Below are positions 47,450 through 57,138 of a stretch of DNA of 64,000 nt, one piece after another. The stretch spans positions 124,001-188,000 of the forward strand of contig NZ_BBWK01000006.1 of NCBI RefSeq assembly GCF_001463765.1, in the 5' to 3' direction. The notes under the pieces were generated by a model. It ran no database searches. It was given only the letters and a program-made list of their open reading frames with translations, and had not been told where the DNA came from. Position 1 is the first letter of the stretch. Every line of letters starts with the position of its first letter. The DNA comes from Aureimonas sp. AU4 (GTDB taxonomy: Bacteria > Pseudomonadota > Alphaproteobacteria > Rhizobiales > Rhizobiaceae). The position numbers were made by a program, and so were the translations under genes.

Positions 47450-48091
47450 ATGGGCGGCAGCGCACTGGTTCTGGCGTCCGGCTCGCCGCGTCGCCTGGAA
47501 CTTCTCCAGCAGGTCGGCATCGAGCCCGAGCGTCTTCTGCCCGCCGACATCGACGAGACGCCCGAGCGCTCCGAACACCCGCGCCAGTTGGCCAAGCGCC
47601 TCGCGCGCGACAAGGCGCGCGCGGCCTTCGAGGCCCTCAAGGCGCGCGGCGAGACCGGACGTTATGTCCTTGGCGCCGACACGGTGGTCGCCGTCGGCCG
47701 TCAGGTCGTGCCGAAGGCCGAGATCGAGGACGAGGCGGTCGACAACCTGCGCCTCCTGTCGGGCCGAACCCACCGGGTCTTCACGGGCGTCTGCCTCCTC
47801 ACGCCGCGCGGGCGCGAGCGCATCCGCTTGGTGGAGACGCGCCTGCGCTTCAAGCGCCTGTCGCGCGAGGACATCGAACGCTACGTCGCCTCCGACGAGT
47901 GGCGCGGCAAGGCGGGCGGCTATGCCGTCCAAGGCCGCGCGGGCGCCTTCGTCGTGCGCATGATCGGCTCCTACACGAACGTCGTCGGCCTGCCGCTCTA
48001 CGAGACGCTGTCGCTCCTGGAGGGCGAGGGCTTCAAGGTGCCGGCGCCCGGCGCCGTCGCGCCCGTCGTGGTCGCGGAGCCCGCCGCTTGA
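47450..48091 (+). CDS. maf: Maf-family nucleotide pyrophosphatase (YceF/YhdE-like)
   Basis: 213-residue Maf domain protein. [12 protein letters not shown] is the family signature, with the conserved ADTVV near residue 74, EIRLRF-like loop and the C-terminal [20 protein letters not shown]. It hydrolyses non-canonical nucleoside triphosphates. Overlaps yacG by 4 bp. Confidence 0.95.
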   Translation: MGGSALVLASGSPRRLELLQQVGIEPERLLPADIDETPERSEHPRQLAKRLARDKARAAFEALKARGETGRYVLGADTVVAVGRQVVPKAEIEDEAVDNLRLLSGRTHRVFTGVCLLTPRGRERIRLVETRLRFKRLSREDIERYVASDEWRGKAGGYAVQGRAGAFVVRMIGSYTNVVGLPLYETLSLLEGEGFKVPAPGAVAPVVVAEPAA

Positions 48092-48297
48092 GCGAGAACG
48101 TCACGCCGCTTCGTCCGCGCCGCAAGTGCCCGGAATGCGGGCGTCCTTCCGAGCGCGAAACCTTTCCCTTCTGCTCGCCGCGCTGCAAGGCGGTGGACCT
48201 GAACCGGTGGCTGTCGGGCGCCTACGTCATTCCCGGTCCCTCGCTCGGCGAGGAGGGCGCTCCCATCGCCGACGACGAGGACCGCTCGCGCGACTGA
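48088..48297 (+). CDS. yacG: DNA gyrase inhibitor YacG, zinc-ribbon protein
   Basis: 69-residue YacG with two C-x2-C-type zinc knuckles (CPECG and the FCSPRCK pair). YacG binds gyrase GyrB and inhibits it in E. coli. Starts at a TTG (48088) overlapping the maf stop (TTGA); the longer frame upstream runs inside maf. Confidence 0.92.
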   Translation: MSENVTPLRPRRKCPECGRPSERETFPFCSPRCKAVDLNRWLSGAYVIPGPSLGEEGAPIADDEDRSRD

Positions 48298-48298
48298 G

Positions 48299-48317
48299 CC
48301 GTCAGGGCGGCTGACGG
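48299..48317 (+). terminator. hairpin after yacG
   Basis: Perfect 7-bp stem CCGTCAG / CTGACGG with a 5-base loop directly after the yacG stop. No T-run follows, so this is only a candidate terminator of the infA-maf-yacG unit. Confidence 0.4.
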
Positions 48318-48464
48318 AACCTCGCAAGTCCGGACTGTCGGGTCTTCGTCGCCGATGCTTCGTGGCGACGCCCGTCCATGCGCCGCACGGGGTGGCGCCC
48401 GGCTCCTCGTCTCGCCCGCAGATGCGTCGTCAGCCCTCGGCCCGCGGGTTCTGTCGGGCACGCT

Positions 48465-49070
48465 TCAGGGCGTGACGGCGCTGACCACGGGATCCGAATC
48501 CGACTCGATCGCGACCCACAGGCCGGGATTGTCGGTCGATTGCCGCTTCAGGAAGCTGTACGGCGCCTCGCGCCAGGGCAGGACCCGCCAGTCGAGGTTG
48601 TCGAGCACGAAGTCGCCCTGCTTCGTGCGCAGCGTCAGCACCGCGTGACCCGTGCCGTCGCGCTTGCGAACCACCGTCATCAGGAGATCCGACATGGGGA
48701 GTCCGGCCGCGTGCAGGCGCGCGCGCTTCAGAAGCGCGTAGTCCTCGCAGTCTCCCGCCTTGTCGGGAATCGTCCACCGCTCCTCGCGCCCGTAGAGTTC
48801 CTGGTCCGAGGCGGGCTTGATCTGCGTGTTCACGGCGGTGTTCACGTCGGCGACGACCTTCGCCAGCTTCGCCGTCAGGTCGGCCGGCGCGCCGAGGTCG
48901 GCGCCCTTGAGCGGCGCGCAGTCCCCGGGTTGCTCCCGGCAGTAGTCGAAGTGGCCGAAGGGCTGCTTGGTGAAGCCGCCGACGGGCATGATGCTCGTCG
49001 CGGCCTGCGAGGCCGAGCCGGAAAAAAGGCAAAGCAGGAGCGCTGCGCCGAACACGCGCCGAAAAACCAT
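48465..49070 (-). CDS. exported transglutaminase-like cysteine peptidase (BTLCP type)
   Basis: 201 residues. The signal peptide is visible (hydrophobic to about 20, then SQAAT). The bacterial transglutaminase-like cysteine peptidase triad is readable: Cys in AGDCEDYALLK (about 105), His in GHAVLTLRTK (about 142) and Asp in LDNLDWRVL (about 157). Members are periplasmic proteases; LapG-type relatives cleave adhesins. It is a lone gene here with no adhesin nearby. Confidence 0.88.
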   Translation of the reverse strand: MVFRRVFGAALLLCLFSGSASQAATSIMPVGGFTKQPFGHFDYCREQPGDCAPLKGADLGAPADLTAKLAKVVADVNTAVNTQIKPASDQELYGREERWTIPDKAGDCEDYALLKRARLHAAGLPMSDLLMTVVRKRDGTGHAVLTLRTKQGDFVLDNLDWRVLPWREAPYSFLKRQSTDNPGLWVAIESDSDPVVSAVTP

Positions 49071-49304
49071 CGCGATCTCCGTCGGTCGAGCGGCCCGTGT
49101 CCCGCTCGAACATCATCGTGAGTGCGACGCAAAAACCTGTCAATTGGGGGGAAAGCGTGAAGCTGTCGCGAAAATCGCGCGGCGGCGCGCAAGATGGAAG
49201 AGATGCGTTGAAAGGCAAGGAGTTTGCGCGGCTTTCTTCGCGTTTCGTCGTGTGACGTCGCGCGCGCGCTGTTGCCGATCCGTCACGAAACCGTCGCCTC
49301 ACCG

Positions 49305-50096
49305 TCACTCGGTGGATGCGATCTCCTCGAGAAGCTCCAGCACGGCCCGTTCCATGCGCCGCAGATCCGCCGGCTGGGACAGGCGATGGTCCCCCTGGCG
49401 CACGAGCGTCATCGTGACGTTCTCGCTGGGCAGGAGGGCGGCGAGGTCGAGCGCGTGCTGGTAGGGCACCTCGCGGTCCTCCATTCCCTGGATGATTCGC
49501 ACGGGAAGCCCGCCGAGGTCGATCGGGCGATCCATCACCGTGGACGCGCGCCCGTCCTCCATCAGGCGGCGCGAGTACACCATCCCCTCGCCATAGGGGG
49601 AGGGTTCCATGAAGCGCCCGGTCTCCTCCAGTTCGCGGCGCTGATCCTCGCTCAGGCGCGGCTCCACGAGGCGGGTCGTGAAGTCCGGGGCGGGGGCAAG
49701 GAGAAGGAGGCCCGCGACCGGGTTTCGTCCATTCTCGCGCAGACGCTCGACGAGGCGCAGCGCGACCCAGGCGCCCATGCTGGAGCCGGCGAGCACGACC
49801 GGACCCTCCGGCGCAAGCGCCTCGACGGCGGCCCGCGCGTCCTCGGTCCAGAGCCCGATCGTGCCGTCCTCGAACCGGCCCTCGGAGGCTCCGTGGCCGC
49901 GATAATCGAAGCGCAGGAAGCCGAAGCCCGCCAGTGCCGCCAGCGCGTCGAGCGCCTCGGCCTTGGTGCCGGTCATGTCGGAGCGAAGGCCCCCCAGCCA
50001 GACGACGGTCGGCAGGCGCCCGGAAACGGCCGCCCAGGCAAGCGCCGGCTCGTTGTTGCGGCGCAGGCGGCCGGCGGATCGGGAGGTCTCGGACAT
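49305..50096 (-). CDS. alpha/beta hydrolase (ABHD10-like serine hydrolase)
   Basis: 263-residue alpha/beta hydrolase. The nucleophile elbow GSSMGAW (about 97-103), the oxyanion region GGLRSDMTGTKA near residue 35, an Asp in IIQGMEDREVP and the His in RQGDHRLS near 245. The sequence resembles ABHD10/BPHL-type thioesterases and lipases. ATG 50096 is chosen over a long upstream frame. The substrate is unknown. The gene ends 235 bp from the BTLCP gene. Confidence 0.87.
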   Translation of the reverse strand: MSETSRSAGRLRRNNEPALAWAAVSGRLPTVVWLGGLRSDMTGTKAEALDALAALAGFGFLRFDYRGHGASEGRFEDGTIGLWTEDARAAVEALAPEGPVVLAGSSMGAWVALRLVERLRENGRNPVAGLLLLAPAPDFTTRLVEPRLSEDQRRELEETGRFMEPSPYGEGMVYSRRLMEDGRASTVMDRPIDLGGLPVRIIQGMEDREVPYQHALDLAALLPSENVTMTLVRQGDHRLSQPADLRRMERAVLELLEEIASTE

Positions 50097-50171
50097 GGGT
50101 TGGGCGCGCTCCGCTGGTCTCGTCGGACCGGAACCGTTCGCCGGCCTTGGCATTTTTTGGCCTCGTGGCAC

Positions 50172-50200
50172 GTGAAAAGCGCGCCGGGACGTGTTATATC
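50172..50200 (+). promoter_or_regulatory. candidate sigma-70 promoter for infC
   Basis: GTGAAA (50172-50177) and TATATC (50195-50200) with exactly 17 bp between them, leaving a leader of about 110 bp before the infC start. Predicted only. Confidence 0.4.
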
Positions 50201-50319
50201 GAGATGGAAATCCGACCGAGCCGCGCTCGGCGGGCGGCGCCCCTGGTGATCCGGCCCGCGCCCTGCGGCGGCCGAGATGTCGCAAACGCCATTATCGTCG
50301 TCAACCGGAGTCAACGACC

Positions 50320-50859
50320 ATTCGCAGACCCTTTCGCGCCCCGCCCACTCAGAAGGAAGGCCCTCGTTCCAACCGCGACATTCGCGTCCCGCAGATTCAG
50401 CTGATCGATGCCGACGGCCAGAATCGCGGTGTGACGGCGACCGCGGACGCGTTGGCCATGGCCGAGGAAGCGGGTCTCGACCTCGTCGAGATCGTGCCCA
50501 ATGCCTTGCCGCCGGTCTGCAAGATCGTCGATCTCGGTCGCTTGAAATACGAGGGGCAGAAGAAGGCCGCCGAGGCGCGCAAGCGCCAGAAGATCATCGA
50601 GGTCAAGGAGATCAAGATGAGGCCCAACATCGACGACCACGACTACGACACCAAGATGAAGGCGGTGCGCCGCTTCTTCGAGGAGGGCGACAAGGTCAAG
50701 GTCACGCTGCGCTTCCGTGGTCGCGAGATGGCGCACCAGGAGCTCGGCATGAAGCTCCTGAGCCGCGTGCGCGAGGAAACGGCCGAGATCTCGAAGGTCG
50801 AGGCCGAACCCAAGCTCGAAGGCCGCCAGATGATGATGGTGCTCGCCCCCAAGGGCTGA
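50320..50859 (+). CDS. infC: translation initiation factor IF-3, starting at a rare ATT codon
   Basis: 179-residue IF-3, which prevents premature 70S assembly and checks start-codon pairing. The family start [23 protein letters not shown] begins at codon 2 if the ATT at 50320 initiates. A GGAG Shine-Dalgarno lies 9 bases upstream. No ATG, GTG or TTG gives a normal family length, and the upstream ATG at 50191 would add 43 residues unlike IF-3. E. coli infC also uses AUU and is autoregulated through it, so the same control is likely. Conserved core: [19 protein letters not shown] and [15 protein letters not shown]-like. Confidence 0.92.
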   Translation: MRRPFRAPPTQKEGPRSNRDIRVPQIQLIDADGQNRGVTATADALAMAEEAGLDLVEIVPNALPPVCKIVDLGRLKYEGQKKAAEARKRQKIIEVKEIKMRPNIDDHDYDTKMKAVRRFFEEGDKVKVTLRFRGREMAHQELGMKLLSRVREETAEISKVEAEPKLEGRQMMMVLAPKG

Positions 50860-50893
50860 GTTCCAAGGCGCGTTGGTGCCGGATCGATGCGAG

Positions 50894-50921
50894 GGGCGGG
50901 CCGCCTGCGGCTCGCCCTTTT
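50894..50921 (+). terminator. Rho-independent terminator after infC
   Basis: 11-bp stem GGGCGGGCCGC / GCGGCTCGCCC with one G-T wobble, a 2-base CT loop (so the base of the loop probably opens), then TTTT. It separates infC from rpmI. Confidence 0.75.
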
Positions 50922-50938
50922 CGTTTCGCGACGCGCGA

Positions 50939-50967
50939 TTGCGTTTTTTGTGACGGATCGCTATAAG
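50939..50967 (+). promoter_or_regulatory. candidate sigma-70 promoter for rpmI-rplT
   Basis: TTGCGT (50939-50944) and TATAAG (50962-50967) at the ideal 17-bp spacing, directly after the infC terminator. A second promoter after infC would uncouple the ribosomal protein genes from infC. Confidence 0.6.
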
Positions 50968-51132
50968 CCGCCCGTTCAACGACGAGCCGCCTGGCAGGGC
51001 ATGCCATGTCGGCTCCGAAAGCTGTCGCGACCTTCGACTTTTGCTCGATCGGTGCCAGCCGGACCCATCTGGCCGCAGGGCTGGCAGGGGCCGCTTGCGC
51101 CGCGTTCGCGATCCTGACCCTAGGAGAGCCAA

Positions 51133-51333
51133 ATGCCCAAGATGAAGACGAAGGCGAGCGCCAAGAAGCGCTTTCGCATGACCGCCAGCGGCAAGGTGAA
51201 GGCCGGTGCCGCCGGCAAGCGCCACGGCATGATCAAGCGCTCCAACGACTTTATTCGCAACGCCCGCGGATCGATGATCCTGCACGAGGCCGACGCGAAG
51301 ATCGTCAAGATCTACATGCCCTACAACCGCTGA
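51133..51333 (+). CDS. rpmI: 50S ribosomal protein L35
   Basis: 66-residue L35. [14 protein letters not shown] is the canonical N-terminus, and the C-terminal helix region follows ([25 protein letters not shown]). GGAGAG lies upstream of ATG 51133. Followed by rplT after 39 bp. Confidence 0.98.
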   Translation: MPKMKTKASAKKRFRMTASGKVKAGAAGKRHGMIKRSNDFIRNARGSMILHEADAKIVKIYMPYNR

Positions 51334-51372
51334 ACGCGGCCGGGCCACTAGAGATTTCAAGGAGATAAGATC

Positions 51373-51789
51373 ATGGCACGCGTCAAGCGGGGCGTTACGT
51401 CCCACGCCAAGCACAAGAAGGTCCTGAAGGCCGCCAAGGGCTTCTACGGCCGTCGCAAGAACACGATCCGCGCCGCCAAGGCCGCGGTGGATCGCTCCAA
51501 GCAGTACGCCACGCGCGATCGCCGCGCCAAGAAGCGCAACTTCCGCGCTCTCTGGATCCAGCGCATCAACGCCGGCGTGCGCGAGCACGGCCTGACCTAC
51601 GCGCGCTTCATCGACGGCTTGAACAAGGCCGGCATCGAGGTCGACCGCAAGGTCCTCTCCGACATCGCGATCCACGAGCCCGAGGCGTTCGCCGCGCTGG
51701 TCGAGCAGTCGCGTTCGGCGCTGGGCTACATCGGCGAGACCAGCCAGACCGAGCACGCCCGTGCGGTCGGCGAGAAGCGCGCCGCCTGA
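51373..51789 (+). CDS. rplT: 50S ribosomal protein L20
   Basis: 138-residue L20. The N-terminal RNA-binding extension [30 protein letters not shown] is canonical. The C-terminal tail is slightly longer than E. coli L20 (about 20 residues rich in Ala and Glu). AAGGAG precedes ATG 51373. L20 represses its own operon in E. coli through a leader; whether that holds here is not visible. Confidence 0.98.
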   Translation: MARVKRGVTSHAKHKKVLKAAKGFYGRRKNTIRAAKAAVDRSKQYATRDRRAKKRNFRALWIQRINAGVREHGLTYARFIDGLNKAGIEVDRKVLSDIAIHEPEAFAALVEQSRSALGYIGETSQTEHARAVGEKRAA

Positions 51790-51832
51790 TAGGCCGCGAC
51801 GCCCCTGACGGGGCGTTGCGCGAAGCTTAGAA

Positions 51833-51868
51833 AAAGGGGCTGCGATCCGGAGGGGTCGCGGCCCCTTT
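51833..51868 (+). terminator. Rho-independent terminator after rplT
   Basis: 13-bp stem AAAGGGGCTGCGA / TCGCGGCCCCTTT with one G-U wobble and a 10-base loop, ending in TTT. A second perfect stem (ACGCCCC / GGGGCGT, 51799-51816) sits between it and rplT, so the pair may act in tandem. Confidence 0.75.
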
Positions 51869-51989
51869 CGCGTTCCGGCCGGGCCGTCGCGGCAAAGGCT
51901 TGCCCTTCTGCGGCTTGAGCCTCTAGGAAGACCGCTGCCGCGCGGGTTCGCTTGCGCCCGCCAGGATGCCCGAATTCGAGGACTGCCCC

Positions 51990-53075
51990 GTGACCGACCT
52001 TTCCGCGCTTGAAACCCGCTACCTCACAGCCGTGGCCGAGGCCGGCGACGAGGCGGCGCTGGAGGCGGTGCGCCTAGAGGCGCTCGGCAAGAAGGGCGAG
52101 GTGTCCGAACTCCTCAAGGGCCTCGGCCGCATGAGCCCGGAGGAGCGCCGCGAGGCGGGCCCCGCGATCAACGGCTTGCGCGACCGCCTGCAGTCGGCGC
52201 TTGCCGAGCGCCGCGAGACGCTGGCCGGCGCCGCGATCGAGGCGCGGCTTGCCGCCGAGCGCCTCGACGTGACGCTGCCCGTGCGCGCCTCGCCGCTGTC
52301 GCGCGGGCGGCTGCACCCGATCAGCCAGGTGATCGACGAGATCACCGCGATCTTCTCCGACCTCGGCTTCTCGGTCGCCGATGGGCCGGACATCGAGTCT
52401 GACTACTACAACTTCACGGCGCTGAACTTCCCGGTCGGCCATCCCGCGCGCGAGATGCACGACACGTTCTTTCTACCGGCGGGCGCGGACGGCGAGCGCA
52501 AGGTGCTGCGCACCCACACCTCGCCCGTGCAGATCCGCACGATGGAGGCGCAGAAGCCCCCGATCCGCATCGTCATCCCCGGCAAGACCTACCGGCAGGA
52601 TTCCGACGCCACCCACTCGCCGATGTTCCATCAGGTCGAGGGGCTAGTGATCGACCGCACGGCCAACGTCGCCAACATGAAGTGGGTGCTCCAGACCTTC
52701 TGCGAGGCCTTCTTCGAGGTGCCGAAGGTGAACATGCGCTTCCGCCCCTCGTTCTTCCCCTTTACCGAGCCCTCGATGGAGGTCGACATCCAGTGCGACC
52801 GTTCGCGTCCCGGCGAGGTGCGTTTCGGAGAGGGGAGCGACTGGATGGAAATCCTGGGCTGCGGCATGGTGCATCCCAACGTCCTGCGGGCCGGCGGGCT
52901 CGATCCCGACGAGTATCAGGGCTTCGCCTGGGGCATGGGCATCGACCGCATCGCGATGCTGAAATACGGCATGCCGGACCTGCGCGCCTTCTTCGACGCC
53001 GACGCGCGCTGGATCGAGCATTACGGCTTCCGCCCGCTCGACATGCCGACACTGTTCGGCGGCCTGTCGGCCTGA
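51990..53075 (+). CDS. pheS: phenylalanyl-tRNA synthetase alpha subunit PheS
   Basis: 361-residue alpha subunit that, with PheT, charges tRNA-Phe. An N-terminal helical coiled-coil (residues about 1-85) precedes the catalytic core. Motif 2 is [16 protein letters not shown] and motif 3 is [18 protein letters not shown] choose GTG 51990 ([12 protein letters not shown]) because GAGG lies 8 bp upstream and residue 1 aligns with PheS, rather than an ATG 24 bp upstream with no good ribosome site. Confidence 0.96.
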   Translation: MTDLSALETRYLTAVAEAGDEAALEAVRLEALGKKGEVSELLKGLGRMSPEERREAGPAINGLRDRLQSALAERRETLAGAAIEARLAAERLDVTLPVRASPLSRGRLHPISQVIDEITAIFSDLGFSVADGPDIESDYYNFTALNFPVGHPAREMHDTFFLPAGADGERKVLRTHTSPVQIRTMEAQKPPIRIVIPGKTYRQDSDATHSPMFHQVEGLVIDRTANVANMKWVLQTFCEAFFEVPKVNMRFRPSFFPFTEPSMEVDIQCDRSRPGEVRFGEGSDWMEILGCGMVHPNVLRAGGLDPDEYQGFAWGMGIDRIAMLKYGMPDLRAFFDADARWIEHYGFRPLDMPTLFGGLSA

Positions 53076-53153
53076 CGCCCGTGCCGGTTTGACCCGCCCC
53101 CGAAAGGCGGGCATGACCGGGCACCATCCAAGCCTTCGCGAGAAAGAGATCCC

Positions 53154-53558
53154 ATGGCTCCTGGCGCCGCCGGCATCGCCCGCTTCACCGTGGTGGAGTT
53201 CATCGCGGTCGTGGCGGGCGCCATCATCGGGCTTCTCGCGACGGCACTGTTCGGCTGGCTCTTCGTCTCGATCGGCTTCGGCACGGTGGCGGCATCGGCG
53301 GGCTACTACGTGCTGGCGCTGGTCACGGTCGCGATCTTCTCGGGCCTTTACGCCTATCTGCCGGGCACGCCCGCGACGCTCGCCTCGCTCGCCGTCGGCA
53401 TCCTCCTGCCGACGCTGATCGTGCGCTTCTCGTTCGACGCGCCCCAGCCGCTCGGTACGCTGCTCCTTCTCCACCTCGTGTTCGCGCTGGTCGCGCTCTC
53501 GGTCTACCGCTTCGTCCATGCCGGCGGGCTGACGGGCACGCAGCCGAACCGTCCCTGA
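53154..53558 (+). CDS. four-span membrane protein between pheS and pheT
   Basis: 134-residue hydrophobic protein with about four membrane segments (about 10-35, 42-60, 70-90, 103-122) and no recognisable domain or catalytic motif. It begins [16 protein letters not shown], 78 bp after pheS, and ends 44 bp before pheT, in the same direction, so it is probably co-transcribed with the tRNA synthetase genes. Possible PheST-linked role unknown. Confidence 0.75.
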   Translation: MAPGAAGIARFTVVEFIAVVAGAIIGLLATALFGWLFVSIGFGTVAASAGYYVLALVTVAIFSGLYAYLPGTPATLASLAVGILLPTLIVRFSFDAPQPLGTLLLLHLVFALVALSVYRFVHAGGLTGTQPNRP

Positions 53559-53602
53559 TCCCAGCGCCGCCCGCGCGTCCCTTTTGCAAGTTTAGGCATC
53601 CC

Positions 53603-56026
53603 ATGAAGTTCACGCTGTCCTGGCTGAAGGATCACCTCGAGACCGACGCCTCGCTCGACGAGATCGCCGAGCGGCTGACTTCGCTCGGGCTCGAGGTCGA
53701 GGCGATCGACCGGCAGGCGAAGCTCGCGCCCTTTGTGATCGCCCGTGTTCTCGACGCCAGGCGCCATCCCGACGCCGAACGCCTCCAGGTGCTGACCGTC
53801 GACGCGGGGCCCGCCGTCAACCAGGGCAAGCCGCTCCAGATCGTCTGCGGCGCGCCCAATGCGCGGGCCGGGCTCGTCGGCGTCCTCGGCCTGCCGGGCA
53901 CCTACGTTCCGGGCATCGACACGACGCTCGGCGTCGGCAAGATCCGGGGCGTCGAGAGCTTCGGCATGATGTGCTCCGAGCGCGAGCTCGAACTCTCCGA
54001 CGAGCATAACGGCATCATCGACCTCGCCCCCGACGCGCCGGTCGGGGAGAGCTTCGCCACGTGGCGCGGGCTCGTCGATCCCGTGATCGAGATCGGCCTG
54101 ACCCCGAACCGGCCGGATGCGACCGGTATCCATGGCATCGCGCGCGACCTTGCGGCCTCCGGCCTCGGCACGCTCAAGACCGCTGCGGTCGAGCCGATTG
54201 CAGGCGAGGGCGAGTGCCCGGTGCGCGTGTCGCTGGAAAGCCCGGTCTGCCGACGCTTCGCCCTGCGCCTTGTGCGCGGCGTGCGGAACGGCCCCTCGCC
54301 GGACTGGATGCAGCAGCGCCTGCGCGCCATCGGCCTTCGCCCGATCAACGCGCTGGTCGACATCACCAACTACCTGACCTTCGACCGGGGCCGCCCGCTC
54401 CACGTCTTCGACGCCGCCAAGGTCGCGGGCGACACCCTGCACGTGCGGGGCGCTCGGACCGGCGAGGAGATCCTGGCTCTCGACGGGCGAACCTACGCTT
54501 TGCCCGAGGGCGCCTGCGTGATCGCCGATGCGAACGGCGCCGAATCGATCGCCGGCATCATGGGCGGCGAGCATTCGGGCTGCGACGAGACGACCAACGA
54601 CGTCCTGATAGAGGCGGCGCTCTGGGAGCCGCTCGCCATCGCCCGCACGGGCCGCACGCTCGGCATCTCGACCGACGCGCGCTACCGCTTCGAGCGCGGC
54701 GTCGATCCCGCCTTCAACGAGCCTGGCCTCGATCTGGCGACCCGCATGGTGATCGAGCTCTGTGGCGGCCAGCCGACCCGGGCACTCGTGGAAGGCGGGG
54801 AGGCCGCCGCGCGCGAGCCGATCCGCCTGCCGCAGACCGAGGTCGAGCGGCTGACCGGGCTCGCCGTGCCCTTCGAGCGCCAGCGGGAGATCCTGACGCG
54901 GCTCGGCTTCGAGGTGCGTGCCGGGCGCGACGAGGCCTCCGCCGAGGTCGTGGCGCCGAGCTGGCGCCCCGACATCGACGGCAAGGCCGACCTTGTGGAG
55001 GAGGTCATGCGCCTGGTCGGCGTCGACCGGATCGAGCCGCAGCCGCTGCCGCGCCTGTCGGGTGTGAACCAGCGGGTTTTGACCCATGCGCAGGTGCGCG
55101 ACCGCACCGTGCGCCGGGCGCTCGCCACGCGCGGCATGCTGGAGGCGGTGACCTACAGCTTCGTGTCGCGCGAGGCGGCAGAGGCCTTCGGCGGCGGCGA
55201 GGCCAGCCTGCGCCTCGACAACCCGATCGCGGCCGACCTGTCGGACATGCGTCCCTCGCTCCTGCCCAACCTCGTGGCGGCCGCCTCGCGCAACGCGCGG
55301 GCCGGCTACCCCGACACGGCGCTCTTCGAGGTCGCGGCCGTCTACCGGTCCGACAGCCCGGAGGGGCAGCGGCGCGTGGCCGGCGGCGTGCGCCGCGGCA
55401 CCGCGAAGCTGACGGGCGGCGGACGCGACTGGAGCGGCGCGGCGCCGAGCGTCGACGTGTTCGACGCCAAGAGCGACGCGCTCGCCGCGCTCGAGGCGGC
55501 CGGCGTGCCGGTGGAGCGCCTCCAGTTCGAGACGCCCGCGAGTCCCTGGTATCATCCCGGCCGCTCGGCCCGCGTGAAGCTCGGGCCCAAGACCGTTCTG
55601 GCCGAGTTCGGCGAGCTCCATCCGACTGTCCTCAAGCGCATGGGCGCGACCGGCACGTTCGCCGCCTTCGAGGTCTTCCTCGACGAGGCGCCCGAGGCCA
55701 AGCGCAAGGCGACGCGCACCAAGCCCGTCCTGCAGCTCTCGCCCTTCCAGCCGGTGCGCCGCGACTTCGCCTTCGCGGTGCCTCGCGACGTCGAGGCGAT
55801 CCGTCTCGTGCGCGCGGCGGAAGGGGCGGACCGCAAGCTGATCGGCGAGGTCCGCGTCTTCGACGTGTTCGAGGGCGGCGCGCTGGGCGATGGGGCGAAG
55901 TCGGTCGCGATCGAGGTCACGCTCCTGCCGCAGGACCGCACGCTCACCGACGAGGATCTGGAAGCGGTGTCGGGCAAGATCGTCGCCGCCGTCGCCAAGG
56001 CGACCGGCGCGACGCTGCGCGCCTGA
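53603..56026 (+). CDS. pheT: phenylalanyl-tRNA synthetase beta subunit PheT
   Basis: 807-residue beta subunit, full length. The N-terminal tRNA-binding OB domain (about 40-150), B3/B4 editing domain (about 200-400), B5 domain (about 400-475, [23 protein letters not shown]) and a C-terminal FDX-ACB anticodon-binding domain (about 710-807) are all present. [21 protein letters not shown] is the canonical start. Confidence 0.97.
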   Translation: MKFTLSWLKDHLETDASLDEIAERLTSLGLEVEAIDRQAKLAPFVIARVLDARRHPDAERLQVLTVDAGPAVNQGKPLQIVCGAPNARAGLVGVLGLPGTYVPGIDTTLGVGKIRGVESFGMMCSERELELSDEHNGIIDLAPDAPVGESFATWRGLVDPVIEIGLTPNRPDATGIHGIARDLAASGLGTLKTAAVEPIAGEGECPVRVSLESPVCRRFALRLVRGVRNGPSPDWMQQRLRAIGLRPINALVDITNYLTFDRGRPLHVFDAAKVAGDTLHVRGARTGEEILALDGRTYALPEGACVIADANGAESIAGIMGGEHSGCDETTNDVLIEAALWEPLAIARTGRTLGISTDARYRFERGVDPAFNEPGLDLATRMVIELCGGQPTRALVEGGEAAAREPIRLPQTEVERLTGLAVPFERQREILTRLGFEVRAGRDEASAEVVAPSWRPDIDGKADLVEEVMRLVGVDRIEPQPLPRLSGVNQRVLTHAQVRDRTVRRALATRGMLEAVTYSFVSREAAEAFGGGEASLRLDNPIAADLSDMRPSLLPNLVAAASRNARAGYPDTALFEVAAVYRSDSPEGQRRVAGGVRRGTAKLTGGGRDWSGAAPSVDVFDAKSDALAALEAAGVPVERLQFETPASPWYHPGRSARVKLGPKTVLAEFGELHPTVLKRMGATGTFAAFEVFLDEAPEAKRKATRTKPVLQLSPFQPVRRDFAFAVPRDVEAIRLVRAAEGADRKLIGEVRVFDVFEGGALGDGAKSVAIEVTLLPQDRTLTDEDLEAVSGKIVAAVAKATGATLRA

Positions 56027-56056
56027 GGTTTGATAAGATGAAGGGGAGGGAAGGCC

Positions 56057-57043
56057 ATGCTGCGCTGGGGTATCGTGAGTGGGGCGAAGATCGCCCGCGA
56101 GCAGGTCATTCCCGCCATCCTGAAGGCGGAAGGTTGCCGGCTGGAAGCGATCGCGAGCCGCGACCGCTCGCGCGCCGAGACGCTGGCGCTCCACTTCGGC
56201 GCGCCGCATGCCTTCGGCTCCTATGAGGCGATGCTGGAAAGCCCGGAGGTGGACGCGGTCTACATTCCGCTGCCGACCTCGCAGCACGTGGAGTGGACGC
56301 TCAAGGCGATCGAGGCCGGCAAGCACGTGCTGGTCGAGAAGCCGCTGGCGCTTCACGCCGACCAGATCCAGCCGCTGATCGAGGCGCGCGACCGGCACGG
56401 CGTCCAGGTCGCCGAAGCCTTCATGGTGCGATACCACCCGCAGTGGCTTCTCGTGCGCCGCCTGATTGAGGAGGGGCGCATCGGTCGCCTTCGCCACGTG
56501 CAGGGGGCGTTCAGCTACCACAACGTCGACCCGGCCAACATGCGCAACCAGGTCGAGCTCGGCGGCGGCGCGCTGCCGGACATCGGCGTGTATCCGGTCG
56601 TGACCACGCGGCTTTCCACGGGCCTCGAGCCGACCCGTGCCCGCGCTCGCATCGAGCGCGACCCCAAGTTCGGCACCGACATCTTCTCGGAATGCGAGGT
56701 CGACTTCGGCGCGTTCCGTCTGAGCTTCTACCTGTCCACCCAGCTCGCCGCGCGCCAGACCATGGTGTTCCACGGCACGGAAGGCTTCATCGAGGTGGAC
56801 GGCGCCTTCAACGCCGGCCTCTACGCACAGGCCGCCGTCCATTGGCACGATCAGAACCATGGCCATGCCGAGACCTGGCGCTTCGGCGCGGCCGACCAGT
56901 ACCGGCTGCAGACGGAAGCCTTCGCACGCGCGGTCGCCGGCTCCGGCGAGCCGTTGTTCAGCCTGGAGGAGTCGGTGCTCAACCAGCGCGTGATCGACGC
57001 CCTCTACGCCTCCGACCGCGACAAGGCCGACGCGCCGGTCTGA
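56057..57043 (+). CDS. Gfo/Idh/MocA-family oxidoreductase
   Basis: 328-residue NAD(P)-binding sugar dehydrogenase-like protein: Rossmann segment WGIVSGAKIAREQVIPAIL, EKP motif in HVLVEKPLALHADQ, and substrate-domain residues GGGALPDIGVYPV. It lies 30 bp downstream of pheT, but there is no functional link that I can see. Substrate unknown; not closely similar to the copy at 28380. Confidence 0.87.
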   Translation: MLRWGIVSGAKIAREQVIPAILKAEGCRLEAIASRDRSRAETLALHFGAPHAFGSYEAMLESPEVDAVYIPLPTSQHVEWTLKAIEAGKHVLVEKPLALHADQIQPLIEARDRHGVQVAEAFMVRYHPQWLLVRRLIEEGRIGRLRHVQGAFSYHNVDPANMRNQVELGGGALPDIGVYPVVTTRLSTGLEPTRARARIERDPKFGTDIFSECEVDFGAFRLSFYLSTQLAARQTMVFHGTEGFIEVDGAFNAGLYAQAAVHWHDQNHGHAETWRFGAADQYRLQTEAFARAVAGSGEPLFSLEESVLNQRVIDALYASDRDKADAPV

Positions 57044-57138
57044 GGCCGGCGCAAGCTCCGAGCCATCCGCCCGCCTTAGTTTCGCCCGGGGCGCCGCCGA
57101 GAGGTGGCGCTCGCCGACGCGTGGGGAGTGGACAGGTC

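Noticed and set aside
45716-47932. 738-residue minus-strand frame opposite murA, infA and maf
   Set aside because: Opposes three conserved genes and lacks recognisable protein features.
53504-56866. 1120-residue open frame on the minus strand, opposite pheT
   Set aside because: Antisense to an unmistakable PheT; translation is repetitive His/Arg/Leu-rich and has no family signature.
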